Source: Petroclostridium xylanilyticum
Lineage (GTDB): Bacteria > Bacillota > Clostridia > SK-Y3
NCBI RefSeq assembly: GCF_002252565.1
Contig: NZ_NPML01000002.1
Span: forward strand, 124,001-188,000
Direction of reading: 5' to 3'
Length of the DNA: 64,000 bases
Under the pieces are notes generated by a model. It did no database searches, was not told the origin of the DNA, and saw only the letters and a program-made list of their open reading frames with translations. A program made the position numbers and the translations under genes. Below, one piece after another: positions 53,157-62,373 of this stretch (within the stretch, counting starts at the first letter, position 1; each line of letters opens with the position of its first letter).

Positions 53157-54479
53157 ATGAAAAAACGTTTATTTAGAAAGATTATAGGTATTGCTTTAAT
53201 TTTTGTAATGATGGTGTCTATGGCTGTGGGATGTAGCAATCAGGTGCCTAGTGAATCCAAAGATAAAAATTTAAAAAGTACGGAGAGCACTTCACAGGAA
53301 AAAGAAAAGGAAAAAGTAACAATTAGTTTTTGGCACCATTACAATGCACAATCTCCGGAAAACAAAACATTAAATGAAGTGATTATACCAGCGTTTGAGG
53401 AAAAATTTCCTCACATAAAAGTTAAAGCAGTTTCTCATGAATGGGCCCAGTTACATAAAAAAATATTGGTAAGTGCAAGTGCCAATCAACTACCCGATGT
53501 TGCAAGATCTGATATAGCATGGGTTCCGGAATTTCAGAAATTAAACATACTTGTGGCTTTAGATAAGGAAATGAAAGACTTTCAGAACGTAGCAAATAAC
53601 ATTTTAGAAGGTCCGATGAATACAGCAAAGGTTAAAGGAAATTATTATGGATTAGGATTAAATACCAATACCAAAATATTGTTTTACAATAAAGAAATGT
53701 TTGATAAAGCACAAGTAGCAGTTCCTAAAACAATGGATGAATTCTTTGAAGCAGCGAGGAAGCTTACAAAGGAAGAGAATGGACAAAAGATTTGGGGTTA
53801 TGCAGAGCCGGCACTTTCAGGATGGAATATATGCCCATTTATATGGAGTAACGGAGGGGATATAACAGACCCTGAGTATAAAGTTGCTACTGGATACCTT
53901 AATAGTCCTGAAACCATAGAAATAATTCAAAAGCTCGCTGATCTTTATAAAGATGGCGCAATGATAGGATTTAACAAAGGTGACATTCCTCTTACAGACG
54001 GGTATGGACGAGGCAGATATGCTATGATTATTGAAGGGCCATGGAAATTTGCAGAATTAGCTGGTTCGTATCCTGACTTTAAGCCTGAAACCGCTCAGAT
54101 GCCTGCTGGAAAAGGTGGTTCAGCGCAGGTTCTTGGAGGAGAAGATATTATCATGTTCAGTACTGCTAATAAAGAAGCTGCATGGGAATTTATGAAGTTT
54201 ATGACTGGTGAATTTGCTCAAATAGAGATGGCTAAAGTTGGGCAAATTCCAGTAAACAAAACCGCTATTGAATCTGATGCTGTTAAGGGTATTAAAAACT
54301 TCGCTCCATTCCTTAAAGCAATAAAAACTGCTAAACCAAGACCGCCTGTATCAACTTGGCCGGAAATTGATAAAGAGTTAACAACTGCAGTAACATTAGC
54401 AATAACGGGAGAAAAGCCAGTTAAAGCTGCTCTTGATGATGCAGCTAAAAAAATTGATGAATTATTGAAAAAGCAGTAA
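53157..54479 (+). CDS. Maltodextrin ABC transporter binding lipoprotein (MalE-like)
   Basis: A 440-residue family 1 binding protein. The signal peptide ends SMAVGC with the lipid cysteine at residue 26, followed by a charged serine/lysine linker. Motifs include VTISFWHHYNAQSPENKTL, LPDVARSDIAWVPEF, NTKILFYNKEMFDKA and GRYAMIIEGPWKFAEL. The position between a cytoplasmic maltodextrin hydrolase and MalFG permeases supports maltodextrin binding. GGAGGGG precedes the start. An ATPase is not encoded here, so a shared MsmX-type ATPase elsewhere is expected. Confidence 0.92.
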   Translation: MKKRLFRKIIGIALIFVMMVSMAVGCSNQVPSESKDKNLKSTESTSQEKEKEKVTISFWHHYNAQSPENKTLNEVIIPAFEEKFPHIKVKAVSHEWAQLHKKILVSASANQLPDVARSDIAWVPEFQKLNILVALDKEMKDFQNVANNILEGPMNTAKVKGNYYGLGLNTNTKILFYNKEMFDKAQVAVPKTMDEFFEAARKLTKEENGQKIWGYAEPALSGWNICPFIWSNGGDITDPEYKVATGYLNSPETIEIIQKLADLYKDGAMIGFNKGDIPLTDGYGRGRYAMIIEGPWKFAELAGSYPDFKPETAQMPAGKGGSAQVLGGEDIIMFSTANKEAAWEFMKFMTGEFAQIEMAKVGQIPVNKTAIESDAVKGIKNFAPFLKAIKTAKPRPPVSTWPEIDKELTTAVTLAITGEKPVKAALDDAAKKIDELLKKQ

Positions 54480-54488
54480 AATTATGTA

Positions 54489-54530
54489 ATTAGCGTAATG
54501 GTAAGTAACGTTACTTACCATTACGCTAAT
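54489..54530 (+). promoter_or_regulatory. 42-bp perfect palindrome between malE-like and malF-like genes
   Basis: The sequence is fully symmetric about 54509/54510; one half reads ATTAGCGTAATGGTAAGTAA, closing on a central CG. In RNA it folds into a hairpin of roughly 19 base pairs with a tiny loop. It lacks a T tract, so a processing or stabilising element that favours the binding protein is likely. Confidence 0.8.
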
Positions 54531-54564
54531 ATTATAAAATTAATTAAAGTTTGGGGTGGAAGAA

Positions 54565-55500
54565 ATGACTCAGGTAAAGCAAGGTACTATAGATATGTTT
54601 TTGCAAAACAAATTCAGATTTAACAAAATAAGTATTAAAGGATTACAAATATTTTTGCTTCTTTTACCCGGTTTAATAACTTTTGGTTTATTTACTATAT
54701 ATCCTATTGTAAAGTTGTTTGTAATGAGCTTTTTTGATTGGAAAATAGGGCTAAATCAGGCATCACCATTTGTAGGGATGGGTAATTATATAGAGGTATT
54801 TAAAGACCCTGTATTTAGAATTTCTATTACCAATACGCTTATGTATGCTATTATCACGGTTCCTAGCCAGATTGTTATAGGGCTATTAATTGCTGTTTTA
54901 ATACATAATATTTCAAAATTTAAAGTTGGTTTTAGAGTTTTATATTACTTACCGGTAATAACATCATGGGTAATTGTTTCATTGGTATTTAGATATATTT
55001 TTAATAATGAAGGATTTTTAAATTACTTTTTAAAGGACATTATAAATATTGTAAGTGATAACATAAGATGGCTCGATAAGCCCATGACAGGTATGTTTGT
55101 AGCAGAGTTATTAGGGATTTGGAAAGGTATTGGATGGAATATGGTAGTATTCCTTGCTGCATTGCAATGCATACCAAAAGAGTTATATGAAGTTGCTGAT
55201 ATAGATGGATGCAATAGATTGAAAAAGTTTTTTTATATAACTCTTCCGTCTATAAAAAATACCATACTATTTGCGGTGGTTATGCTTAGTATTGGTGCGT
55301 TTAATGTATTTACGTCAATACAACTAATGACTGGCGGACAGCCTGCGCATCAAACGGAAGTGGTATTGACTTGGATGTATTATAAGGCATTTGAAGCTAG
55401 AGATTTTGGGTATGCTGCTGCACTATCATATATTGTTGCCTTAGTAATTGCAGTTATTACCATTATTCAATTTAAATTTTTTAAGAGATTTAATGATTAG
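54565..55500 (+). CDS. Sugar ABC transporter permease, MalF/UgpA type
   Basis: A 311-residue permease with six predicted helices. The first helix region reads LQIFLLLLPGLITFGLFTIYPI, and the ATPase-contact loop is YEVADIDGCNRLKKFFYITLPSI (the 'EAA' motif). The start at 54565 follows GGGGTGG. It is immediately followed by the second permease. Confidence 0.93.
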   Translation: MTQVKQGTIDMFLQNKFRFNKISIKGLQIFLLLLPGLITFGLFTIYPIVKLFVMSFFDWKIGLNQASPFVGMGNYIEVFKDPVFRISITNTLMYAIITVPSQIVIGLLIAVLIHNISKFKVGFRVLYYLPVITSWVIVSLVFRYIFNNEGFLNYFLKDIINIVSDNIRWLDKPMTGMFVAELLGIWKGIGWNMVVFLAALQCIPKELYEVADIDGCNRLKKFFYITLPSIKNTILFAVVMLSIGAFNVFTSIQLMTGGQPAHQTEVVLTWMYYKAFEARDFGYAAALSYIVALVIAVITIIQFKFFKRFND

Positions 55501-55515
55501 ATGGGGGGATTGCGA

Positions 55516-56352
55516 GTGGAAAAGCAAAATAGAGTTTACAGTTTGTTGATATATTTTATATTAACATTAGGAGTAATAATAACAACAACACCAATGCTAT
55601 ATATGTTAAGTACTTCTTTTAGACCTAATGGTGCATTATATGAATATCCCCCAAAATTAATACCCGATGTTTTTACACTGGAAAATTATAAATATGTTCT
55701 TTTTAAAGTAAACTTTTACAAAAACTTTTTAAACAGTCTGATTGTAGCGCTGTGTACAGTTTTATTAGCAGCTTTTGTTTCATCTACTCTTGCGTATTGT
55801 ATAGCGAGGTTTGATTTTATAGGAAAAAAATTATTGTTCGGACTTATAATGACTACTATGATTATTCCAGGAATGACACTTATTATACCGCAATTTGAGC
55901 TTATTGTATGGTTAAAGCTTATTAATAAATTATTTGGACTAATTCCTGTATATGTATCCTGGGTGGTTCCGTTCTCAACATTTATGATAAAAGGATTTAT
56001 TGAAGATATACCAAAGGATTTTGATGATGCAATTTATATTGATGGGGGAACAGTGTTTACCGTATATAATAAAATAATGTTGCCGCTTGCAAGCCCAGCG
56101 GTTGCAGCAGTAAGTATTTTTAACTTTTTGATTGCATGGGAGGAATATCCCTGGGCTTTAACAGTTATAAATGATGTTGAAAAAAGAACATTACCAATAG
56201 CTATTTCAGGATTTTTCGGACAACATAATTTTACTCAATGGGGTTATGTATTTGCAATGTCAGTTATATCGTTAATACCTGTTATTGTAATATTTATTGC
56301 CTGTCAAAAGTTTTTTGTAACAGGTTTATCTGCAGGAGCGATAAAGGGATAA
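55516..56352 (+). CDS. Sugar ABC transporter permease, MalG/UgpE type
   Basis: A 278-residue permease with six helices, partner of the preceding gene. It shows TTPMLYMLSTSFRPNGALYEYPP, NFLNSLIVALCTVLL and the EAA loop DFDDAIYIDGGTVFTVYNKIMLP. The GTG start at 55516 sits behind GGGGGGATT. IS copy 2 follows after about 235 bases that contain no gene. Confidence 0.92.
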   Translation: MEKQNRVYSLLIYFILTLGVIITTTPMLYMLSTSFRPNGALYEYPPKLIPDVFTLENYKYVLFKVNFYKNFLNSLIVALCTVLLAAFVSSTLAYCIARFDFIGKKLLFGLIMTTMIIPGMTLIIPQFELIVWLKLINKLFGLIPVYVSWVVPFSTFMIKGFIEDIPKDFDDAIYIDGGTVFTVYNKIMLPLASPAVAAVSIFNFLIAWEEYPWALTVINDVEKRTLPIAISGFFGQHNFTQWGYVFAMSVISLIPVIVIFIACQKFFVTGLSAGAIKG

Positions 56353-56588
56353 GTAGTGTCTATCTATAGATGATTCTTAAAAACGTTCATAGCATATACT
56401 AGCGGAGATGTTAAAAAGATTCAAGATGAGGTTATTTTGGATTTATAGAGAAAAATATTATCATAATGAAAATTTGTTATGTGCGGATAACATATATCGA
56501 CAATTTGGAGGAAATTATTAAGAATTTCAGGTTAAAACCCTTGAAATAAAAGGTGTTGTAGAGTATACAACTGCCTAATCAATTTTTT

Positions 56589-58038
56589 GAAGGTAATCGA
56601 AAAGCAGCTGGAAATTAAAGAAACAGAGAATTTTAACAGTAAAATATCCATTAATTTGAATTCAATATACTTGCCCCTTGAAAACCGCAAAGGCCTCAGA
56701 ATCCCGAGGGACTTTAGGAAACATTCTTGGATCAAAATCAGGTTTGATGTAGACGACGTTGCCGTAATTGCTGTCCGAGCATTTACACTCCTTTGGGGGT
56801 TCCAAGCCTTTTGTCGCAAACCAGCAACGATATTTAACGCCTTTAGGTTCAACAAAGCCCCAGTTGACCATAGGGATTCCTCCATGACAAATGGGATGGC
56901 CATGGTCATCAAAGCAGAGGATATCCGGGTGGGGATAGTTGAATTTGGCTTTAGTCCTGGAATCCAGAGAGATAAAAGGTGCAATGCCGTAATGCTTTAA
57001 AAGCTCATAGATAGGATAGTTGTCCATGGCGCCATCCGCTACAAAGCTTTTAAAATTAAGATATGGATATAGTTTATGGATATCCTGGAGGGCGAAGACG
57101 GTGGTAATACTGTCATGGCGGCTTGCCTGAACCATCTTGATGTAAATGGGAAGGTCATAGGGGCTGTCTGAAGCGGTGACATTGAAAAGAGTATTGCCAA
57201 AGAACCACTGTTCGCGGTAACTATCCCATCCCCATTTTGCATCCGGGTCGGAGAACCTTCTGGGGCATTGGCAATTAAAGATTCCCTTTGAGCGGCAGTC
57301 GCAAACCTTAACACCATAGTGACTGGCGCCAGAATAAAAGGGTGAGCCGTCGAATTTGGCTTAAGCTTTTCGCCAGCCTTCAGTTTTAACCTTGGCTTGC
57401 TGGTAAACTTTTTGACTTTCTTTTTCCGATTCAGGTGAAGCTTACGGTCTGCTCTCCAAAATCGGATTAGGAAATCATAGTAGGAGGCAGCAGCCGGAGC
57501 TTTGACGACAAAACCGCAAATATCAAAAAGCAAAGGATCAGAGGCTACCTTTAAAGCCCAATTTGTGATAGAATAAACCTGTTGGTCAAGCATTAATACG
57601 AGTGAGCGTATTATACCTTGCTGATTTTTGGCGGGTCGGCCAGAATCAGGGTATAAAGGCTTGACTACGGGAAGCAGGTTATCCAGGTTGAGTAGATAGA
57701 GCTTTGAAATGCTTTTATCCAGTGCAACCAGCCTGCTTCTTTGCGTTTCATAATACAGGAGCATTTTCAGGCGAAGCTTTTCCTGGTAATTGCAATGTGG
57801 TGTCCAATCTCGTAACATAAAAAACCTCCAAAACAGAAGATATGGTAATAAATACCATCCACTTCCATTTTGGGGCGAACGTGTGTTTGTCAAGATAGAT
57901 AAGAGCCATTTATGGGTATATATGGGAATATAACTGGAAATTTAGAAAAAATTTTTCATTAAAAAGTAGGGGTGAAGCAGAAATGCTGAACCTTGAAAAT
58001 CTATAAAATTAAAGCTCTCTGAGTTTTCGAGAGCGTAC
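56589..58038 (-). mobile_element. Insertion sequence copy 2 (1450 bp)
   Basis: Same element and orientation as copy 1 at 23509-24958, with five base differences. Here the element is flanked by TTTTTT on both sides, a possible target duplication that copy 1 lacks, so this may be the more recent insertion. It lies between the MalG-like permease and the secreted amylase gene. Confidence 0.9.
56662..57818 (-). pseudogene. Frameshifted, C-terminally short transposase (copy 2)
   Basis: Identical in structure to copy 1: start MLRDWTPHCNYQEKLRL behind GGAGG, the same one-base frameshift near 57358, and the same early stop after FPKVPRDSEAFAVFKGQVY. Sharing both defects means they existed before duplication, so movement must have relied on a transposase supplied elsewhere. 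Confidence 0.8.
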
Positions 58039-58160
58039 TTTTTTGATAAAGGAGGGGATACCAATGGTTACTTAAGAATCAAGGGTAGACAATAGGTTGA
58101 TCGGTTTTTAGTTTTTAATTTTTACTAAAAAACAAAAGATAAAAGAAAGGGGAACATAGA

Positions 58161-59984
58161 ATGAAAAGATTTAGAAAATTATCTTTAATTGTTACATTTA
58201 TTTTTATACTTACAGTAGTAAGTGGAAATTTCTCAATAGCAAATGCAGCAAGATTAGGATTCGATAATAATGATATAGTATATATGATATTAACTGACCG
58301 CTATCCTGATGGTGATCCTTCAAATAATGGTATATTAGGTCAAGAATATAGGCCGGGAGAGCTCAAATATCATCAAGGTGGAGACTGGCAGGGTATTATT
58401 GACAAGATACCATACATTAAAGATTTAGGAGTAACAGCAATATGGATTTCTCCTCCTTCAGAAAATGAGCTATTTAGTAGAGATGGTAGCGAATCAGGAT
58501 ACCATGGATATTTTACTCATGATTATTATAGTGCAGACCCTCATTTTGGAACTAAAGCTAAACTAAAAGAATTGGTAGATACTGCTCATGCAAATGGTAT
58601 AAAGGTAATTCTTGATGTGGTACCAAATCATACAGCAGATTATTTAGATCCATATGCGACTGAGTACAGTTCAGCTGATTATCAACCAGCTTATCCATTT
58701 AATAATCCTAATTGGTATCATCATAATGGAGATATTCAGGACTGGAATGATCAATGGCAAGTGGAAAATTGTGATTTAGGTGGATTAGATGATATTGCTC
58801 AAGAAAATACGGCAGCAAGAAATGAAATCAAAAAGGTTTACAAAATGTGGGTTGATGATTTTGATATTGATGCTGTTCGTGTAGATGCAGCTCGTTCGAT
58901 ACCTAAAGACTTTTTACAAGAATTTGAATCTTATCTCGGGGTACCGTCATTTGGGGAAATATTTTACGGTGATGTTGATTATGTAAGTGATTATCAGAAC
59001 TATGAATGGGGTGTTTTAGATTTTCCATTATTTTTCAAAGCTAGAGAAGTATTTGCCCATGATGCTAGTTTTTATGATGTAAAAAATATACTAGACCAAG
59101 ATTATAAATATAAAGATCCTAATAAGCTAGTAACATTCCTTGATAATCATGATAGAGATCGTTTCTTATGCCTTGCAGATGATAATTATGCTAAGTTAAG
59201 ATTGGGAATGACATTTTTATTTACCGTAAGAGGAATTCCAGATGTATATTACGGAACTGAGCAAGCATTTTATGGTGGTGGAAGACCAACAGAATGGCAA
59301 GGAATTGCTAATAAAGAAAATCGTGAAGTAATGAATGTATTTGACCAGAATAATATTATATATAAACATATCAAGCGACTTGCACAAATACGAAAAGATT
59401 ATGAACCTTTAAGAAATGGTACACAACGTGAAATGTGGGTTGATGACAAAGTATTTTCATATTCACGTAGAAATGATACCACAGGGGATGAAGTAATAAC
59501 CATACTCAACAATGATTGGAATATTGTAACAAGAACTATTCCATTAAGAACAGAAAGTTCTATTCCTGTAGGAACTATATTAACGAATCTTTTAGATACT
59601 TCACAAACAGTTGAGGTTACTTCTGGTGGAGTAACTGGAAAACAGATAACAGTAACTATTCCTAAGAATAATGCTATGATACTGGTTCCAGGAACACCTG
59701 CAAGTTATATTCCTTCAGCGCCTACAGTAACTACAATAAGAGTACATTATGATGTTGGCTGGGGTAACACAATGTATTTAAGAGGAGATACTTATCCATT
59801 ATGGTGGGATCAAGGAAGAAAAATGAGAAATGTTGCGCCGGATATTTGGGAATTTGAGATAGAACGTATTCCAGCAGGTACTACTTTTGAATTTAAGCCT
59901 CTTATAAATGATACTACATGGTCATCAGGGAATAACTTCATAGGAGTAGGTGGTGAAACCATAGACATATATCCGACTTTCTAA
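58161..59984 (+). CDS. Secreted GH13 alpha-amylase-type enzyme with C-terminal starch-binding-like domain
   Basis: A 607-residue secreted enzyme. The signal peptide ends near SIANAA (residue 30). The catalytic barrel begins NDIVYMILTDRYPDGDPSNN and has VILDVVPNHTADY, nucleophile Asp in IDAVRVDAARS, acid Glu in PSFGEIFYGD and Asp in FLDNHDRDRFL. The opening and the GYHGYFTHDYYSADPHFG stretch resemble cyclodextrin glucanotransferase/maltogenic amylase relatives. The last 80 residues (TIRVHYDVGWGNTMYLRGD and onward) form a carbohydrate-binding-like beta domain. AAAGGGG precedes the start. Outside the cell it should release maltodextrins for the MalEFG-type importer. Confidence 0.92.
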   Translation: MKRFRKLSLIVTFIFILTVVSGNFSIANAARLGFDNNDIVYMILTDRYPDGDPSNNGILGQEYRPGELKYHQGGDWQGIIDKIPYIKDLGVTAIWISPPSENELFSRDGSESGYHGYFTHDYYSADPHFGTKAKLKELVDTAHANGIKVILDVVPNHTADYLDPYATEYSSADYQPAYPFNNPNWYHHNGDIQDWNDQWQVENCDLGGLDDIAQENTAARNEIKKVYKMWVDDFDIDAVRVDAARSIPKDFLQEFESYLGVPSFGEIFYGDVDYVSDYQNYEWGVLDFPLFFKAREVFAHDASFYDVKNILDQDYKYKDPNKLVTFLDNHDRDRFLCLADDNYAKLRLGMTFLFTVRGIPDVYYGTEQAFYGGGRPTEWQGIANKENREVMNVFDQNNIIYKHIKRLAQIRKDYEPLRNGTQREMWVDDKVFSYSRRNDTTGDEVITILNNDWNIVTRTIPLRTESSIPVGTILTNLLDTSQTVEVTSGGVTGKQITVTIPKNNAMILVPGTPASYIPSAPTVTTIRVHYDVGWGNTMYLRGDTYPLWWDQGRKMRNVAPDIWEFEIERIPAGTTFEFKPLINDTTWSSGNNFIGVGGETIDIYPTF

Positions 59985-60103
59985 TTTTTCTATTAGCATA
60001 GCTTATTAACTCTGAACCATGAAAATGATAATAAACGTGTGGCGAGGGAGTAGTATCCCGTAAGGAAAAACAAAATAGCTGATGTAATAAAAAAGAAAAG
60101 CAG

Positions 60104-60132
60104 GAAGAGCAGGATTATTCCTGCTCTTCTTT
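60104..60132. terminator. Intrinsic terminator
   Basis: GAAGAGCAGGA and TCCTGCTCTTC form a perfect 11-bp stem with a TTAT loop, followed by TTTATAT. It serves the amylase gene and may work in both directions. Confidence 0.8.
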
Positions 60133-60531
60133 ATATGGAAATATTTTTATCAATAATCTAATGTTTGTGTCAAGTAGAAGTTTGCAATTTTTTATCCCTT
60201 CCGGAGGTTCCGGCAGCTCAAGGTTGTCCCTCTCATGGTACAGTATTAATCCATCAAGATTGCTTTTTAGGCATTCTTCAAGATTTTGAAGCTTTTCTAC
60301 CTTATCGCACTCTCCTCCACACTCATATTTGAGTTCTTCTATACGCGCTAAAGCTTTTTGTACATTTCCGGATTTAATCAGTCGTGCTATCTTTTTTGCT
60401 TCTTTCTTATCGTATACCTGCCACAGAATTGCCTTGAATATATGAAACCTGTCCAGTTGGCAGTGTTTTTCAGCTGTATTTGTACATTCACTAATCCATT
60501 TTGCTCCGTCACCGTTTAATACTCTTACCTT
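60115..60531 (-). pseudogene. ISLre2-family transposase fragment
   Basis: Minus-strand sequence reads KVRVLNGDGAKWISECTNT and CQLDRFHIFKAI, then LELPEPPEGIKNCKLL. These are diagnostic of ISLre2 (UPF0236) transposases. The N-terminal half is missing: the frame runs into the 126-base yesN repeat at 60534. The C-terminal part is lost into a terminator hairpin. It marks a rearrangement junction. Confidence 0.85.
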
Positions 60532-60533
60532 AA

Positions 60534-60659
60534 TTCGGAGCCGCTTTCGCTTCAATCGGTCTGTTCAGTATTCGGCATATCCCAGACCTATTTGAGCAGG
60601 CTGTTCCGCAAATATAAAAATATGTCCTTTAACGAGTACCTGACAGCCATAAGGATCGA
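60534..60659 (+). repeat. Direct repeat, copy 2 (isolated yesN fragment)
   Basis: An exact 126-base copy of 49176-49301, here without the rest of yesN. It is bounded by an ISLre2 fragment on the left and the hairpin element on the right. It encodes only the first AraC helix-turn-helix and cannot be functional. Confidence 0.95.
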
Positions 60660-60760
60660 GGTATTAGGACTTCTTGGCGCAGTGAGATATGCAGGCGCAC
60701 TGTTTGAGCGAAGCGAGTTTGCGCCTGCCTGACACAAGCCTTGGAAGTCCTATGCCTCGA
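60656..60760. other. Nested hairpin element of unknown type
   Basis: Outer arms TCGAGG..AGGACTTC (60656-60673) and GAAGTCC..CCTCGA (60744-60760) pair with small mismatches. Inside, GCAGGCGCA (60691) pairs with TGCGCCTGC (60720), with GCGAAGCGAG in the loop. The element is GC-rich in an AT-rich setting and non-coding. It lies about 160 bases before the sugar-binding protein gene, so it could be a structured leader RNA or a repeat. I do not recognise it. Confidence 0.5.
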
Positions 60761-60920
60761 ATCTCTGCGGGTGAAACAATGCACCTTTATACAGTGGCTG
60801 TGCGGTGATTGTGTTGGATTTTACATCAAAATGTACTGTTTACTCTATGTATTATTACAGCTAACAATGGTACAATCGTATCGTAGTTCTAATAAAACAA
60901 TTTATAAGGAGGATGCATGT

Positions 60921-62288
60921 ATGAGTAAAACAAGAAAGAAAATTAAAAAAATGGTTGCGCTGATATCCTGTGTCGCAATGCTTATAGCGGTATTTCCAGG
61001 CTGCGCAAACCAGAAAACGGCAGCACCGGACAAAAACGCCCCGGCACAGTCGGACGGTACGCAAAACCAGACCCCGGCTGCTCCCGATAAGAAGGTTACC
61101 CTTACATTACTGATTGGTAATCAAACCACACTGGATGGCCTGAAGGGTGTAATGGAAGCCATTGAAAAAAAGTACAACATTGCAACCGAGATTGAGCTTC
61201 GGCCGGGCGGTGCGGAGGGGGATAACGTTGTAAAGACCCGCCTTGCCACCGGCGATATGGCCGACCTGTGCTTTTACAACTCGGGTTCGCTCTTCCAAGT
61301 CCTAAATCCCGAGCAAAACTTCGTTGATCTTACAAACGAGCCGTTTATGAGCAACGTATTAGATTTCTTTAAATCTACCGTCAGCGCAAACGAGAAAGTA
61401 TACGGAATCCCTGCCAACACTGTTATGAGTGGAGGATGGTTATATAATAAAAAGGTGTATGCCGAGTTAGGACTTTCGGTTCCCAAGACATGGGATGAAC
61501 TCTTGGCCAACTGCGAAAAGATTAAGGGTGCCGGTAAAACTGCGGTAATTGGGTCATACAAGGATGACTGGACCTCACAGCTTATCCTGCTTGCCGATTA
61601 TTTTAATGTGCAGGCGCAGGTTCCCAACTTTGCTGCGGACTATACTGCCAACAAGGCCAAATTTGCCACTACCCCCGCCGCCCTCCGTGGCTTTGAAAAA
61701 CTGTATGAGATCAATAAGAAGGGTTACATGAACAAGGATTTTCTTGCCACCACCTATGATGCTGCTCTAAAAATGCTGGCTGAAGGTACCGGGGTGCATT
61801 ATCCGATGCTTTCCACCAGTGTTAGTAATATAGAGGCTAATTTCCCTGATAAGGTAAATGATATCGGTTTTTTTGCACAACCCGGCGACAGTGCGGATAA
61901 AAACGGACTTACTGTATGGACGCCCGAAGGTATTTATATAAGCAAGAACAGCAAAAACATTGAAGCTGCTAAAAAGTGGGCAGAATTCTTTGTTTCCCAG
62001 GAGGGTATTGCTGCCTATGTATCAAAGCAAAAACCTGGAGGACCGTTTGCTATAAAGGGGGCAACACTTCCCGACGATGTCTTCCCTGCCGTTAAGGATG
62101 TGATCCAATACTTTGATGCAGGCAATACTGCTCCTGCGCTTGAATTCCTTTCACCCATCAAGGGTCCGAACCTGCCGCAGATTTGCGTTGAGGTTGGCAG
62201 CGGCCTTAAGGCGCCGTCAGTGGCTGCTCAGGAGTATGACAGGGATGTTGAGAAGCAGGCCAAGCAGCTTGGCTTTCCCGGCTGGTAA
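60921..62288 (+). CDS. Sugar ABC transporter binding lipoprotein
   Basis: A 455-residue family 1 binding protein. The signal peptide ends AVFPGC with the lipid cysteine at residue 28, then an alanine/proline-rich linker. The core shows VTLTLLIGNQTTLDGLKGVM, ATGDMADLCFYNSGS, VYAELGLSVPKTWDELLANC and a C-terminal helical lobe. AAGGAGG precedes the start at 60921. Base composition and style match the rhamnosidase-YesMN genes rather than the starch block, so it probably imports rhamnosyl or pectin-derived oligosaccharides. The substrate is inferred only. Confidence 0.9.
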   Translation: MSKTRKKIKKMVALISCVAMLIAVFPGCANQKTAAPDKNAPAQSDGTQNQTPAAPDKKVTLTLLIGNQTTLDGLKGVMEAIEKKYNIATEIELRPGGAEGDNVVKTRLATGDMADLCFYNSGSLFQVLNPEQNFVDLTNEPFMSNVLDFFKSTVSANEKVYGIPANTVMSGGWLYNKKVYAELGLSVPKTWDELLANCEKIKGAGKTAVIGSYKDDWTSQLILLADYFNVQAQVPNFAADYTANKAKFATTPAALRGFEKLYEINKKGYMNKDFLATTYDAALKMLAEGTGVHYPMLSTSVSNIEANFPDKVNDIGFFAQPGDSADKNGLTVWTPEGIYISKNSKNIEAAKKWAEFFVSQEGIAAYVSKQKPGGPFAIKGATLPDDVFPAVKDVIQYFDAGNTAPALEFLSPIKGPNLPQICVEVGSGLKAPSVAAQEYDRDVEKQAKQLGFPGW

Positions 62289-62373
62289 GCCGATAATCTT
62301 AGTTGATTTTGAATGAATAATGCATGGCCCTGCAATTTTCATGTAGGGCCAATTTTCTAAAGGAGAGATGACT

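Noticed and set aside
23509-58038. The two IS copies as ends of one 33-kb composite transposon
   Set aside because: Both transposases are defective, copy 1 has no target duplication, and the interval contains several unrelated operons. Independent insertions explain it better.
49176-60659. Single-crossover plasmid integration through yesN
   Set aside because: That would leave the rest of yesN after the second repeat. Instead the sequence changes at once to the hairpin element.
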